Source of the DNA: a virus
Reading direction: 5' to 3' (one strand)
Length of the DNA stretch: 28,038 nt
Virus record (IMG/VR): IMGVR_UViG_3300028610_000790
Coordinates: 1-28,038 of that record
Positions 19,173 to 26,152 of this stretch are shown here, piece by piece. The notes under the pieces are model-generated. The model was not told the origin of the DNA. It was given only the letters and a program-made list of their open reading frames with translations, and searched no databases. Every line of letters begins with the position of its first letter. Positions within the stretch are counted from its first letter, which is position 1. The translations under genes were made by a program, and so were the position numbers.

Positions 19173-20491
19173 GGCGAAGCCCCCATAAGCTGATTCAAGT
19201 ACCGATCGATGTTCACCTGCAGCCGAGCGATTGGTCCGGCAGAATAGTCCCAGACAAAGGCCATTGTGCCCCGCTTCTGCCAATTGAAGCCCTTAAGTCT
19301 ATGCCACTCATTTGGGGCAACCAGACCGGGGAGGTATTCGACGCTGACGCCCTGTTCTTCCATGGTTGCTAACGTGCTCGATCCCTTCCGGTGCTGATCG
19401 CCCAAATGCCACTCCCTATAACCGTGTTTGGTCGCCAGCCAATGCTCCGGGCATTCATTTGCCATCAGACCGGCCAAGCGGACCGGTTTGACGCTGTGGC
19501 CGTGTTCATATCCAATCAGGTTCACACCGTATCGGTGGAACTTGTAGGGTGACTCATCCGCGTGGACGGTTATGTTCTTGTCTCGCAGGTAGTAAGCCCG
19601 CAAGATTCGACCGAGCATAAATGACGTGGCCCGGTCGTGATTCCCTGGAATTATGTAGACAGTTACCGGGGCCAACTGCTTGAGTTTATCAATAATGGCT
19701 ATTGCAAGGGTCTCACCACCGATAAAGGTGTGCAGGTAAGCATCAGCGTCCGGTTGCCCCGTACCACTTGTCGTGGTCTGCCAAATTGAATCAGAGTGGA
19801 AGAAATCGTTGCCGAGGGGCAGCACAATCTCTTCAAATGGCTGATATGGCTCGGCCAGTCTCAGGATTTCATCAAGGCTGTCCATCACCATAGCCGCACA
19901 CATCTCCGGCGACCAGTCGGCATCGGCGCCCGGCGTGAAACACCGTAGCCCAAAATGCGGGTCCATCAGACAGGGTTCAAGTGAGTGACGGTGGGGTAAC
20001 TTCCCGCGGGGGCGTCGCTTAATAACCGGCACAACCGGCGATTTCGCCCTGAGCTTGTCCAGTAACTGCTCAACAGCGTCTACGACGGACTTCGGGACCT
20101 TCCGTTTCAGCCAAACCTTAATCTGGTAGTTCTGGACCCTTGTGGGCTTGTCAATGTCACCGTCCCGGACTTTCATAGTCACGTCGTAGGCATTGACTAC
20201 AGCCCGCTCGACTTCCCAGATATCCAGGTCGATTTCCGCCCGTTTCAGGGCTTCGTCTACTGTTCTGACATACTGACCGGCAGATTCGATAGTACAGGTA
20301 TCGCGCTGTTCAGTGATCTTACATGACGCACTTGGGTTGTCAACTGCAGTTTGTTCTCGCTTAATCCTGATTAGGCGATCCTGTAGCGTTGTACGCGCCA
20401 GGCTAAGCCGTTCTGCGGCGGTGGTTTTGTTACCGTCACAATCCCGCATGGCCGCAAGAATCTGCTCGTCTGTGTAGTCAGAACATTTCAT
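19169..20491 (-). CDS. Helix-turn-helix metallophosphoesterase
   Basis: A 440-residue protein. Residues 8-42 (ILAAMRDCDGNKTTAAERLS, then LARTTLQDRL) form a Fis-type helix-turn-helix. From about 165 a calcineurin-like phosphoesterase domain carries the two-metal site: Asp177-x-His179 (MDPHFG), Gly-Asn-Asp229, GNHD (283-286), HGH (330-332) and HLGDQH (362-367). The family includes SbcD/Mre11-like nucleases and phosphatases; with a DNA-binding head, a nuclease acting on DNA is the likely role. The first domain's helix may direct it to a site. The ATG overlaps the DUF5664-like gene stop. A long charged linker (50-160) joins the two parts. Confidence 0.82.
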   Translation of the reverse strand: MKCSDYTDEQILAAMRDCDGNKTTAAERLSLARTTLQDRLIRIKREQTAVDNPSASCKITEQRDTCTIESAGQYVRTVDEALKRAEIDLDIWEVERAVVNAYDVTMKVRDGDIDKPTRVQNYQIKVWLKRKVPKSVVDAVEQLLDKLRAKSPVVPVIKRRPRGKLPHRHSLEPCLMDPHFGLRCFTPGADADWSPEMCAAMVMDSLDEILRLAEPYQPFEEIVLPLGNDFFHSDSIWQTTTSGTGQPDADAYLHTFIGGETLAIAIIDKLKQLAPVTVYIIPGNHDRATSFMLGRILRAYYLRDKNITVHADESPYKFHRYGVNLIGYEHGHSVKPVRLAGLMANECPEHWLATKHGYREWHLGDQHRKGSSTLATMEEQGVSVEYLPGLVAPNEWHRLKGFNWQKRGTMAFVWDYSAGPIARLQVNIDRYLNQLMGASP

Positions 20492-20736
20492 AACTCTTTA
20501 TCCAATAGCTGACAACAACGGACAACAATAGCCGCCAGGTGGTGATGACCGTCCTTCTGGTCTAAAGACTCACCTCCCAACCACTTCCCGAGATGGCGCA
20601 GTATGGCTCCGAGATAAACGTCTGAATCTTCCGACGAATCCCAGCCGCCGTATTTCGACATACCAACGTGCAACGCCTTGTCTACTTGTTGCAGAGGACC
20701 ACTCGGCACCACTTTCAACATCAGTTTGCCTGGCAT
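20488..20736 (-). CDS. dATP/dGTP diphosphohydrolase-like protein (DUF5664)
   Basis: An 82-residue protein. KLMLKVVPSGPLQQVDKALH, then VGMSKYGGW and LGAILRHLGKWLGGESLDQK-DGHHHLAA follow the DUF5664 order (P-x-G-P-L, G-x-x-K-Y-G-x-W, L-R-H-L-x-x-W-x-x-G-E, D-x-x-[ST/D]-G-x-x-H-L). The family is related to MazG-like all-alpha NTP pyrophosphatases and includes phage enzymes removing dATP/dGTP. It is short, containing this domain only. I use the ATG at 20736 (TGATG overlap); a GTG at 20739 is equal in merit. It precedes the metallophosphoesterase in the same operon. Confidence 0.72.
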   Translation of the reverse strand: MPGKLMLKVVPSGPLQQVDKALHVGMSKYGGWDSSEDSDVYLGAILRHLGKWLGGESLDQKDGHHHLAAIVVRCCQLLDKEL

Positions 20737-21257
20737 CACAAACTAAACCCCAGCCGTAGGCGAACAGCGTACATATCCGATTTGCCCTGACCGCCGATCA
20801 AATCGCCAGCCAGCCTGACATCAAGCGGACCAGTATCGAAAGACAGCCCGGCCATGAATCCCCAGCGAGTGTCATCATTCCCGCCTGTATTGAAGAAATG
20901 CCAGGCCCCGAGGCCAGATTCAAGGGTAAGTCCGCGCCACACCTGAGCATCTTTTTCGACCAATGCCCGGACAGCGTACATTTCATCAGCACCTTCACCC
21001 CATTGAGCGTCAGAATAAAAGACGGTCGCGCTCCCGTTTTCGACCAGGTCCCTGAGAAACGGCGGTAGTCCTTTCTGAGCTACCCATTTGACCGGACCGG
21101 GTAGCCCGGAGATATCATACCCCAGGGCGTAGATCGGAGTCGGCTCAAAGTCGCCTATCAGCATCCCGAACTCGGCCCCGGCGGGTTTGTCTTGCCCAAC
21201 CGCCGGATTCAACGGTAGTAGGCAGAGGATTACAAAAATTGTGCAAAAGCGTTTCAT
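20736..21257 (-). CDS. Exported beta-barrel-like protein
   Basis: A 173-residue protein with a clear Sec signal peptide (MKRFCTIFVILCLLPLNPAV, cleavage probably after AVG, before QDKP). The mature part alternates polar and aromatic residues (ATVFYSDAQWGEGADEMYAV, WRGLTLESGLGAWHFF, WGFMAGLSFDTGPLDVRLAG) and ends in strand YAVRLRLGFSL, as in outer-membrane barrels. About eight strands fit. It would be exported by the host during infection. ATGA overlap with the holin-like gene. A phage-encoded surface barrel might block receptors or alter the envelope (inference). Confidence 0.68.
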   Translation of the reverse strand: MKRFCTIFVILCLLPLNPAVGQDKPAGAEFGMLIGDFEPTPIYALGYDISGLPGPVKWVAQKGLPPFLRDLVENGSATVFYSDAQWGEGADEMYAVRALVEKDAQVWRGLTLESGLGAWHFFNTGGNDDTRWGFMAGLSFDTGPLDVRLAGDLIGGQGKSDMYAVRLRLGFSL

Positions 21258-21478
21258 TTGCCGTTCTCCTGTTTTTTGACTTTATGGAAGATGTCGGCCA
21301 CGTAGTAGCCAATCACCATCAGCGCGATAACCACATCGGTGACGTTGGTTGCCAGTTCTTTGGCGTGTAAGAGATAGATTGTCCCCAGACCGGCAACGGT
21401 GACCAGGAACTTTGTGCCCTCCTGTGGCTGTACCAGATTCTTGATTAGATCAAGAAATGGTTGAATGTAATCCTTCAT
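21254..21478 (-). CDS. Holin-like two-pass membrane protein
   Basis: A 74-residue protein: a short amphipathic start (MKDYIQPFLDLIKNLVQ), a first helix (FLVTVAGLGTIYLLHA), a second (VVIALMVIGYYVADIF) and a charged tail (HKVKKQENGK). Size, two helices and basic C-terminus fit a class II holin, which would release the nearby NlpC/P60 enzyme. The ATG at 21478 has GAGG 10 bases upstream; the ATG at 21487 is too close to it. It is the first gene after the candidate promoter at 21541-21569. Confidence 0.62.
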   Translation of the reverse strand: MKDYIQPFLDLIKNLVQPQEGTKFLVTVAGLGTIYLLHAKELATNVTDVVIALMVIGYYVADIFHKVKKQENGK

Positions 21479-21495
21479 TGTTTCCATACCTCGCG

Positions 21496-21531
21496 TTAAG
21501 CGTTTGCGGTTATTTTGTTGACTATCTTGAC
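21496..21531 (-). pseudogene. Relic of the C-terminus of the zinc-finger gene at 5579
   Basis: 31 of 36 bases match 5579-5614, including the stop codon. It still reads VVKIVNKITANA-stop against VIKIVDEIIANA-stop. An in-frame stop lies just upstream and no start with a ribosome site is present, so it is a fragment of a lost paralogue placed 18 bases before the holin-like start. Confidence 0.75.
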
Positions 21532-21540
21532 CACACGGTC

Positions 21541-21569
21541 AGTCTGCCACTGTTAAATATCTGTGTCAA
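21541..21569 (-). promoter_or_regulatory. Candidate promoter of the holin-metallophosphoesterase operon
   Basis: TTGACA (21569-21564) with a 17-base spacer and a poor -10, CAGACT (21546-21541). GCAAAAAATCC lies upstream as a possible UP element. The stretch from CCTTGAC to TATTTAACAG resembles the region at 731-756, and TTGACA-x-GATAT resembles the promoter at 18830-18858. Confidence 0.4.
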
Positions 21570-21587
21570 GGATTTTTTGCGGTCCCG

Positions 21588-22025
21588 TTAGACTTCTATG
21601 AATAAGTTGATATATCTCGGTTCGCTACTTCGGTGGTCAATCGGGCGGAGCTTGATAAAGGCGTTGTACTTGATTGCGTCTTCAAGGCCCCTGATCCGCT
21701 TACCCCCGCCATCAGCGGTTAAACACACTTCACTACTGAGACAGACCGCTATGTGGATTGCCTTCCCCGCACCGTTGAACCAAAAGACCAGACAACCCCG
21801 CTCCGGTTTCTCGACTTCGTAGATACCGTGGAACTTATGCCAGAGCCCATCGGCCGAAAAGTCCCGGTGGATCGGTAGGGCCCCAACTGATTTCAGGCCC
21901 TCAACCACCATGCCGCTACAGTCAAATCCCGCCATTGGGTCGTCACCGCCCCAGAGGTACGGCGTGTTTATTAGGGTCTCCACGTACTTCAGAAACCAGC
22001 GCTTTGCCGCAATTAGAGAAATCAT
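21588..22025 (-). CDS. NlpC/P60 cell-wall peptidase
   Basis: A 145-residue single-domain NlpC/P60 hydrolase, which cleaves the D-Glu to diaminopimelate type of bond in peptidoglycan. TPYLWGGDDPMAGFDCSGMV gives the catalytic Cys36, GKAIHIAVCLS gives His91, and LTADGGG (about 103) the third position. There is no signal peptide, so it would need the holin or a virion to reach the wall; position beside the fibre-like gene fits a tail-associated lysin, and the holin-like gene downstream fits an endolysin. The ATG overlaps the upstream stop (TGATG) with AGGGGG 5 bases before it. Confidence 0.85.
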   Translation of the reverse strand: MISLIAAKRWFLKYVETLINTPYLWGGDDPMAGFDCSGMVVEGLKSVGALPIHRDFSADGLWHKFHGIYEVEKPERGCLVFWFNGAGKAIHIAVCLSSEVCLTADGGGKRIRGLEDAIKYNAFIKLRPIDHRSSEPRYINLFIEV

Positions 22026-24898
22026 CAATTCCCCCTCGCCAGTATCGTGTCGCCGATGTTGACAGCATCTTGATCGGGCACGTAGAACCGTTTGACCTCG
22101 AACAATTTCTCCCCGCCAAAGGTGCCGGTGATATCATAATAACCCTTGTCTGGGTCGGCGTAGTCGGCGGTGCGCCGTAGTTGTAGCTGGAACACTCCAA
22201 TCGAATCGGCCAATATCGACACGGGGGTAACCCCGACAATGACGGTCGAACTCGTGGTGTCGATACCGACCTGCCCACGAACCCTGATCGCCTCAACTAC
22301 CGCGCCAACGTAAGCCTCACCACGAGAGTTTTCAAGGATACCGTTGACGTTACAGAGGTTGGGCGCACCCGGAGCATCAACCGCCCAACCGTAGCCCGCC
22401 ACCTCCACGGAGTCGTCATTTCCACTCGCGGTCAGAGCGTAAGATTCAAAGATGTAACCCGTCTTGCGCGGCACGACAGTATAGGAACCATCTGAGAGAT
22501 GGACCGTGCGTGTGCCCGTAGCTGTCTCGCTGGCGAATGCCATAATAGGTGTTCCGACACTGTTTTGAATCGAGAAAAACACGTCACCTATCGGCGTGTC
22601 TGTTCCGCTGGTATCGTTGAAATACAGAACAAGCGCATCTGGCCCGAATCCCTGACTTGATACAGCATACCCGGACTCGGTGGTGTCAGTTGGGATCGTA
22701 ACCCAAACGCCCTGCGAGTCAGCCATTAGTTGTTCCAGTGCACCGTAAGCGGCCATGGAATCAAGGCCAGCAGCGGAACCCTGATACCCAGTCGAGTCAG
22801 CGGCAGCCCAGTCGTCGGGCATGAAGGCGACAAGTTCGCCATCTTGGAGGGTGTCATCAGGAATTACAGCAGCATCAAAATATCCACGCCCTGATGCTCC
22901 AAGTCTCCAATCAACTCCTGTAGCAGATAAATGATCAACCCAAAAAGCGGGTGATGTTGAACTCGCTCCTGCTATAATCTCAAAACCACTACGATTATCA
23001 GATTTCGTCCAAAAACCAGAACCAGTAGCACCTCTGCCTTGGGCGACAATAGCATGTCCCTCACCAGTTGGTCCACCTTGAAAATAGGCGGCATAACTGC
23101 TTGAACCTAAAGCATGAAAGTAAGCGGCATCTCCAGAAGTTGCACCGCCACTCATTGTGAATCCTACGCCTGTGGCCGATGCTGCAAAGACTGTTCCTGA
23201 ATCAACAGTAAATGAACGATAATTTATTTGTCGTGTGCCAGCTTCTAATGTATCGCCAACCGCATCGGCTATCTCTTCTTTTGTAAGCCCACTCGCCGAA
23301 CCTTGGAACGCGGACGAGTCTCCAAACCGCGCTAATGTATCACCATCCGCATTTACTGGAGACGCTATCGGATGGCCACCAGCGTCGACATTTATACTCG
23401 TATCAGTATCCAATCGAGCGAAGTAATTGTTTATCAGCATAAGCAACATGGCCACTGTATCGGCCTCAACAATTTGTGTAACGGCGGCTGGATGTATAGA
23501 TGCAACATGAGTCGCCGCCGCTGGTAGAATCTGATATTCTGAAGTAGCATCAGGATTCACAAACCAATCATCACCAACATATAGTGTTATTGAATCAGTT
23601 GCGCCGGTAAAATCTTCTATATGTTTAGATTGGCCATCACCAGTTCCACCGATAATTGTAATCATGTTTTCATTGAAAAAATCATCGGCTCGGCTGGTCG
23701 CGGCAGCCAGGATAATATACGTAGCTCCGCCACCTTGTGCTTCGCCTTCAGCAAGCGCACCAAGACCCGCTAATTCGCGCAATAGCTTACCCGAACTGGT
23801 GGCTATGTTGTGTGTAGCACCCGTTAGAATGGCATCCCATGTTGATAGATTTGAGTCGGGTAAAACCGCCGTGACATCGGTCTCTAAATTAAGAGCATCA
23901 TCGTCAACTGAGGCCACATTGACCCCACCCCACGGCAAAATACGAAGCGAGTCCCCCGTTCCCGGTGTACCCGTTAAGGCGGGAGTAAACAGTATCCAGC
24001 CGTTAGTACCGTCGTAGTCCGTGATGAGCCGAGCCTCAGACTCCTCGGTGCCAGTCATAAACAACACCAGTTGACCGTTGTAATGGTTGTCGGTTGCTTC
24101 GGCCAGGTTTGTCTGAACGCGAGTCGTGTTGTTGCCCGTAGAGTCTTCCACAACTCCACGTGGCGAAAGCTGATCCCAAACACCGTCAGCAATTTCCCGT
24201 ATTCCCGTGACGCTAAGTTCATCGCTTCCGATACAGGCCGTCCCCAACTGGCTGGACGTGATGACGTTTGCCGACATGGCCGCTACGGTTACGGTAATGA
24301 GTTCTACCTCGGCATCTGACAGAGTGCCCGTTATATCGTTGAAGTTAACACCAATATTGTCAGTAACCACCAAGACTGAGGCCGCCCTTTGAATTGTATC
24401 ACCAATAGCATCACGTCCGGCCAGTGTCCAGTTCTCTCGGTCGTCCAGTAGGTCCTTGCTACCCTGCGTCGTATCCTTGATAATAGCGAGGTCGTTGAAT
24501 GTCTGCTCCACTCCAGCCGTCACACCCCTGAGCGTGTAATTGTAGTTGGAAAATAGGTCAATGTCATTTTGAGCATCAGACGCTATCGTTACCATGATAC
24601 TGAAAACACCAACGCTGGCCGCCCCGTTGATATCTTCCCATTGGTCAGAGAATGTGATAACATCACCATTAAGGGTAGCTTGGTCATCAGCATCCTCAAA
24701 CCACGCATCAAATAATTCCGTCTGTGCAGAATCTGACACTACAATTCTTATAGAATCGGGGGTCAGCCGCGTACGACCCAGGGTATCTGACGGATTGCCA
24801 CTGATGACAACGTACTCGGCCTCCGTGACTATAAAATCTTCAGCTAATACGGAGACACAGAATGCCAAAAGAATCATTATCGTCCGTAGATATTTCAT
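22025..24898 (-). CDS. Large exported fibre/adhesin-like protein
   Basis: A 957-residue protein with a Sec signal peptide (MKYLRTIMILLAFCVSVLAE, likely cleavage after VLA). The body is Ser/Thr/Asp/Gly-rich beta structure. LFMTGTEESEARLITDYDGT and the TGATHN...SSGKLLREL block resemble modules of phage tail/appendage proteins. Residues about 560-690 form a Gly/Ala-rich segment. The last 110 residues (NVNGILENSRGEAYVGAVVE) resemble a carboxypeptidase-regulatory beta-sandwich. A Sec signal on a fibre is odd, as virion parts assemble in the cytoplasm; a host-surface adhesin is the alternative. The part near 22870-23650 looks richer in A/T than its flanks. GGAGAAGG precedes the ATG. Confidence 0.75.
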   Translation of the reverse strand: MKYLRTIMILLAFCVSVLAEDFIVTEAEYVVISGNPSDTLGRTRLTPDSIRIVVSDSAQTELFDAWFEDADDQATLNGDVITFSDQWEDINGAASVGVFSIMVTIASDAQNDIDLFSNYNYTLRGVTAGVEQTFNDLAIIKDTTQGSKDLLDDRENWTLAGRDAIGDTIQRAASVLVVTDNIGVNFNDITGTLSDAEVELITVTVAAMSANVITSSQLGTACIGSDELSVTGIREIADGVWDQLSPRGVVEDSTGNNTTRVQTNLAEATDNHYNGQLVLFMTGTEESEARLITDYDGTNGWILFTPALTGTPGTGDSLRILPWGGVNVASVDDDALNLETDVTAVLPDSNLSTWDAILTGATHNIATSSGKLLRELAGLGALAEGEAQGGGATYIILAAATSRADDFFNENMITIIGGTGDGQSKHIEDFTGATDSITLYVGDDWFVNPDATSEYQILPAAATHVASIHPAAVTQIVEADTVAMLLMLINNYFARLDTDTSINVDAGGHPIASPVNADGDTLARFGDSSAFQGSASGLTKEEIADAVGDTLEAGTRQINYRSFTVDSGTVFAASATGVGFTMSGGATSGDAAYFHALGSSSYAAYFQGGPTGEGHAIVAQGRGATGSGFWTKSDNRSGFEIIAGASSTSPAFWVDHLSATGVDWRLGASGRGYFDAAVIPDDTLQDGELVAFMPDDWAAADSTGYQGSAAGLDSMAAYGALEQLMADSQGVWVTIPTDTTESGYAVSSQGFGPDALVLYFNDTSGTDTPIGDVFFSIQNSVGTPIMAFASETATGTRTVHLSDGSYTVVPRKTGYIFESYALTASGNDDSVEVAGYGWAVDAPGAPNLCNVNGILENSRGEAYVGAVVEAIRVRGQVGIDTTSSTVIVGVTPVSILADSIGVFQLQLRRTADYADPDKGYYDITGTFGGEKLFEVKRFYVPDQDAVNIGDTILARGN

Positions 24899-25485
24899 TT
24901 ACCTTCTCCTTCTTTTATTCTCCTGACATAGGAAATGTCCGCCACACCCGTCACTGTATATGTCACGTAAATCGAAACTCGAGTGGAGTTATCATTAACA
25001 GACCCACCAGACCAGGGATCATCCAAGGTGCCAGCATCGGCTGTCAGGATTCTACTGTACCCGGTGGCATCCGTATAAGCTATTCCAGTAAGAGTAGCGC
25101 TCTTGTTACGAACACCAAGCCAGTAATCGGTACTGCCGGTTAGCGTCGCACCTATAGCGGCCTCCGCTGATATCCACGATCCCCCAGTGGCGGAAGTGGT
25201 CCCGACTGCACTATCAACAACTACGTCCGGTGAATTGGAATCGTCTGAGTAAATGAACAAAGTTACATCGTCATCACCATCCCAGTTGGTCCGCATGAAG
25301 GCCGTGATACTATCTACCGTTCCACCGGTGGCCCCCATAGTAAACTTAGTTGCAATCTTGTTGTTGCCCGTAACATCGTCCAACACAGCATAAGACCCGC
25401 CCGCCGATGTTTGTCCGAACGTGGCGGCCAGAGTCGTACCAGCTAACGACGTAATCATCAGAATTATCAGCAAGCGTAGTGTCAT
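24895..25485 (-). CDS. Exported beta-sandwich protein
   Basis: A 196-residue protein with a Sec signal peptide (MTLRLLIILMITSLAGTTLA, cleavage before ATFGQ). The mature part has the pattern of bacterial surface sandwich domains of the choice-of-anchor kind: FTMGATGGTVDSITAFMRTN, DDVTLFIYSDDSNSPDVVV, then WISAEAAIGATLTGSTDYWL. The C-terminus is basic (YVRRIKEGEGK). It overlaps both neighbours by 4 bases, so it is made together with the fibre-like protein and the dockerin-like protein; a secreted complex is possible (inference). Confidence 0.7.
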   Translation of the reverse strand: MTLRLLIILMITSLAGTTLAATFGQTSAGGSYAVLDDVTGNNKIATKFTMGATGGTVDSITAFMRTNWDGDDDVTLFIYSDDSNSPDVVVDSAVGTTSATGGSWISAEAAIGATLTGSTDYWLGVRNKSATLTGIAYTDATGYSRILTADAGTLDDPWSGGSVNDNSTRVSIYVTYTVTGVADISYVRRIKEGEGK

Positions 25486-25910
25486 CGTATAAACAGTCTC
25501 CAGATAAGTGGGGCTATGTCGGATATTGATACTCGCCCGTCCCGGTTCACGTCATACGGATCAAGGTGATGCATAATAATAGGATTCAGGGTCCACGAGC
25601 CCGCCGAGTCAGCGAGTATTATCGTAGTAGTCCACACCCTGTTACCAAAGCGAGTATACCCGAACTGAGCCACAATAGTATCTTCCGCCTCCCCTCCGCT
25701 ATCCAGCCATGAGTAGACCACCAGACTTTCGGGGTAGCAGGCACAAATCGTATCGTAGGTCTCTACAATTGGGACCTTCACACTATCGATCAATACGAGG
25801 TCTTGCCCGAATGATTTGCCCGCAAGAACAGCCAGCACCACGAAGAATACGGCGAACATCACGAAGAAGATGTACGCCCTGTCTTTTCTGTTTTGTTTCA
25901 TTTGTTTCAT
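25482..25910 (-). CDS. Exported or anchored protein with dockerin-like loop
   Basis: A 142-residue protein: basic start (MKQMKQNRKDR), hydrophobic helix (AYIFFVMFAVFFVVLAVLAG) and a possible signal-peptidase site at SFG-QD, then a beta-rich domain with a Cys pair (TICACYPESL). Near the end DVNRDGRVSISDI (120-132) is a dockerin/EF-hand calcium loop, but only one copy, where type I dockerins have two. The ATG overlaps the upstream stop (TAATG) with GAAGG before it. Single dockerin-like loops of this kind end many secreted proteins of FCB-group bacteria, a hint to the host. Confidence 0.68.
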   Translation of the reverse strand: MKQMKQNRKDRAYIFFVMFAVFFVVLAVLAGKSFGQDLVLIDSVKVPIVETYDTICACYPESLVVYSWLDSGGEAEDTIVAQFGYTRFGNRVWTTTIILADSAGSWTLNPIIMHHLDPYDVNRDGRVSISDIAPLIWRLFIR

Positions 25911-26152
25911 TAGAGTACCTTCCATGCCGCGAGTGCAAGACCCGCCAGCGCTAAAACTACTGAAGCCAACTTGCCGCCACCGATCCATCTTTGACGCCAA
26001 GCCCAAAGCGTTCTGATCTTGCTGTTCTGCTCCACGCGGACAACGTGACTGAGATCGCGTGTCTCGACGTATGTGAATTCCTGTATTTCCCGACTGGACA
26101 GCCTCTTGGCGTCTGTTAGGTATTGAGCGCGACGTGTCGTTGTTTCGTCCAT
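25910..26152 (-). CDS. Tail-anchored small membrane protein
   Basis: An 80-residue protein: helical charged N-terminus (MDETTTRRAQYLTDAKRLSS, then REIQEFTYVETRDLSHVVRV), basic RTLWAWRQRWIGGGK and a single C-terminal transmembrane helix (LASVVLALAGLALAAWKVL). This layout matches XhlA-like/holin-accessory proteins. The ATG overlaps the stop of the large virion protein gene (TAATG). Next to the export/lysis block a second holin component is plausible but unproved. Confidence 0.65.
   Translation of the reverse strand: MDETTTRRAQYLTDAKRLSSREIQEFTYVETRDLSHVVRVEQNSKIRTLWAWRQRWIGGGKLASVVLALAGLALAAWKVL

Noticed and set aside
20488-20736. A Z-genome (2-aminoadenine) pathway based on the DUF5664-like gene
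   Set aside because: No PurZ or suitable polymerase gene is visible in the window; DUF5664 alone is common in phages.
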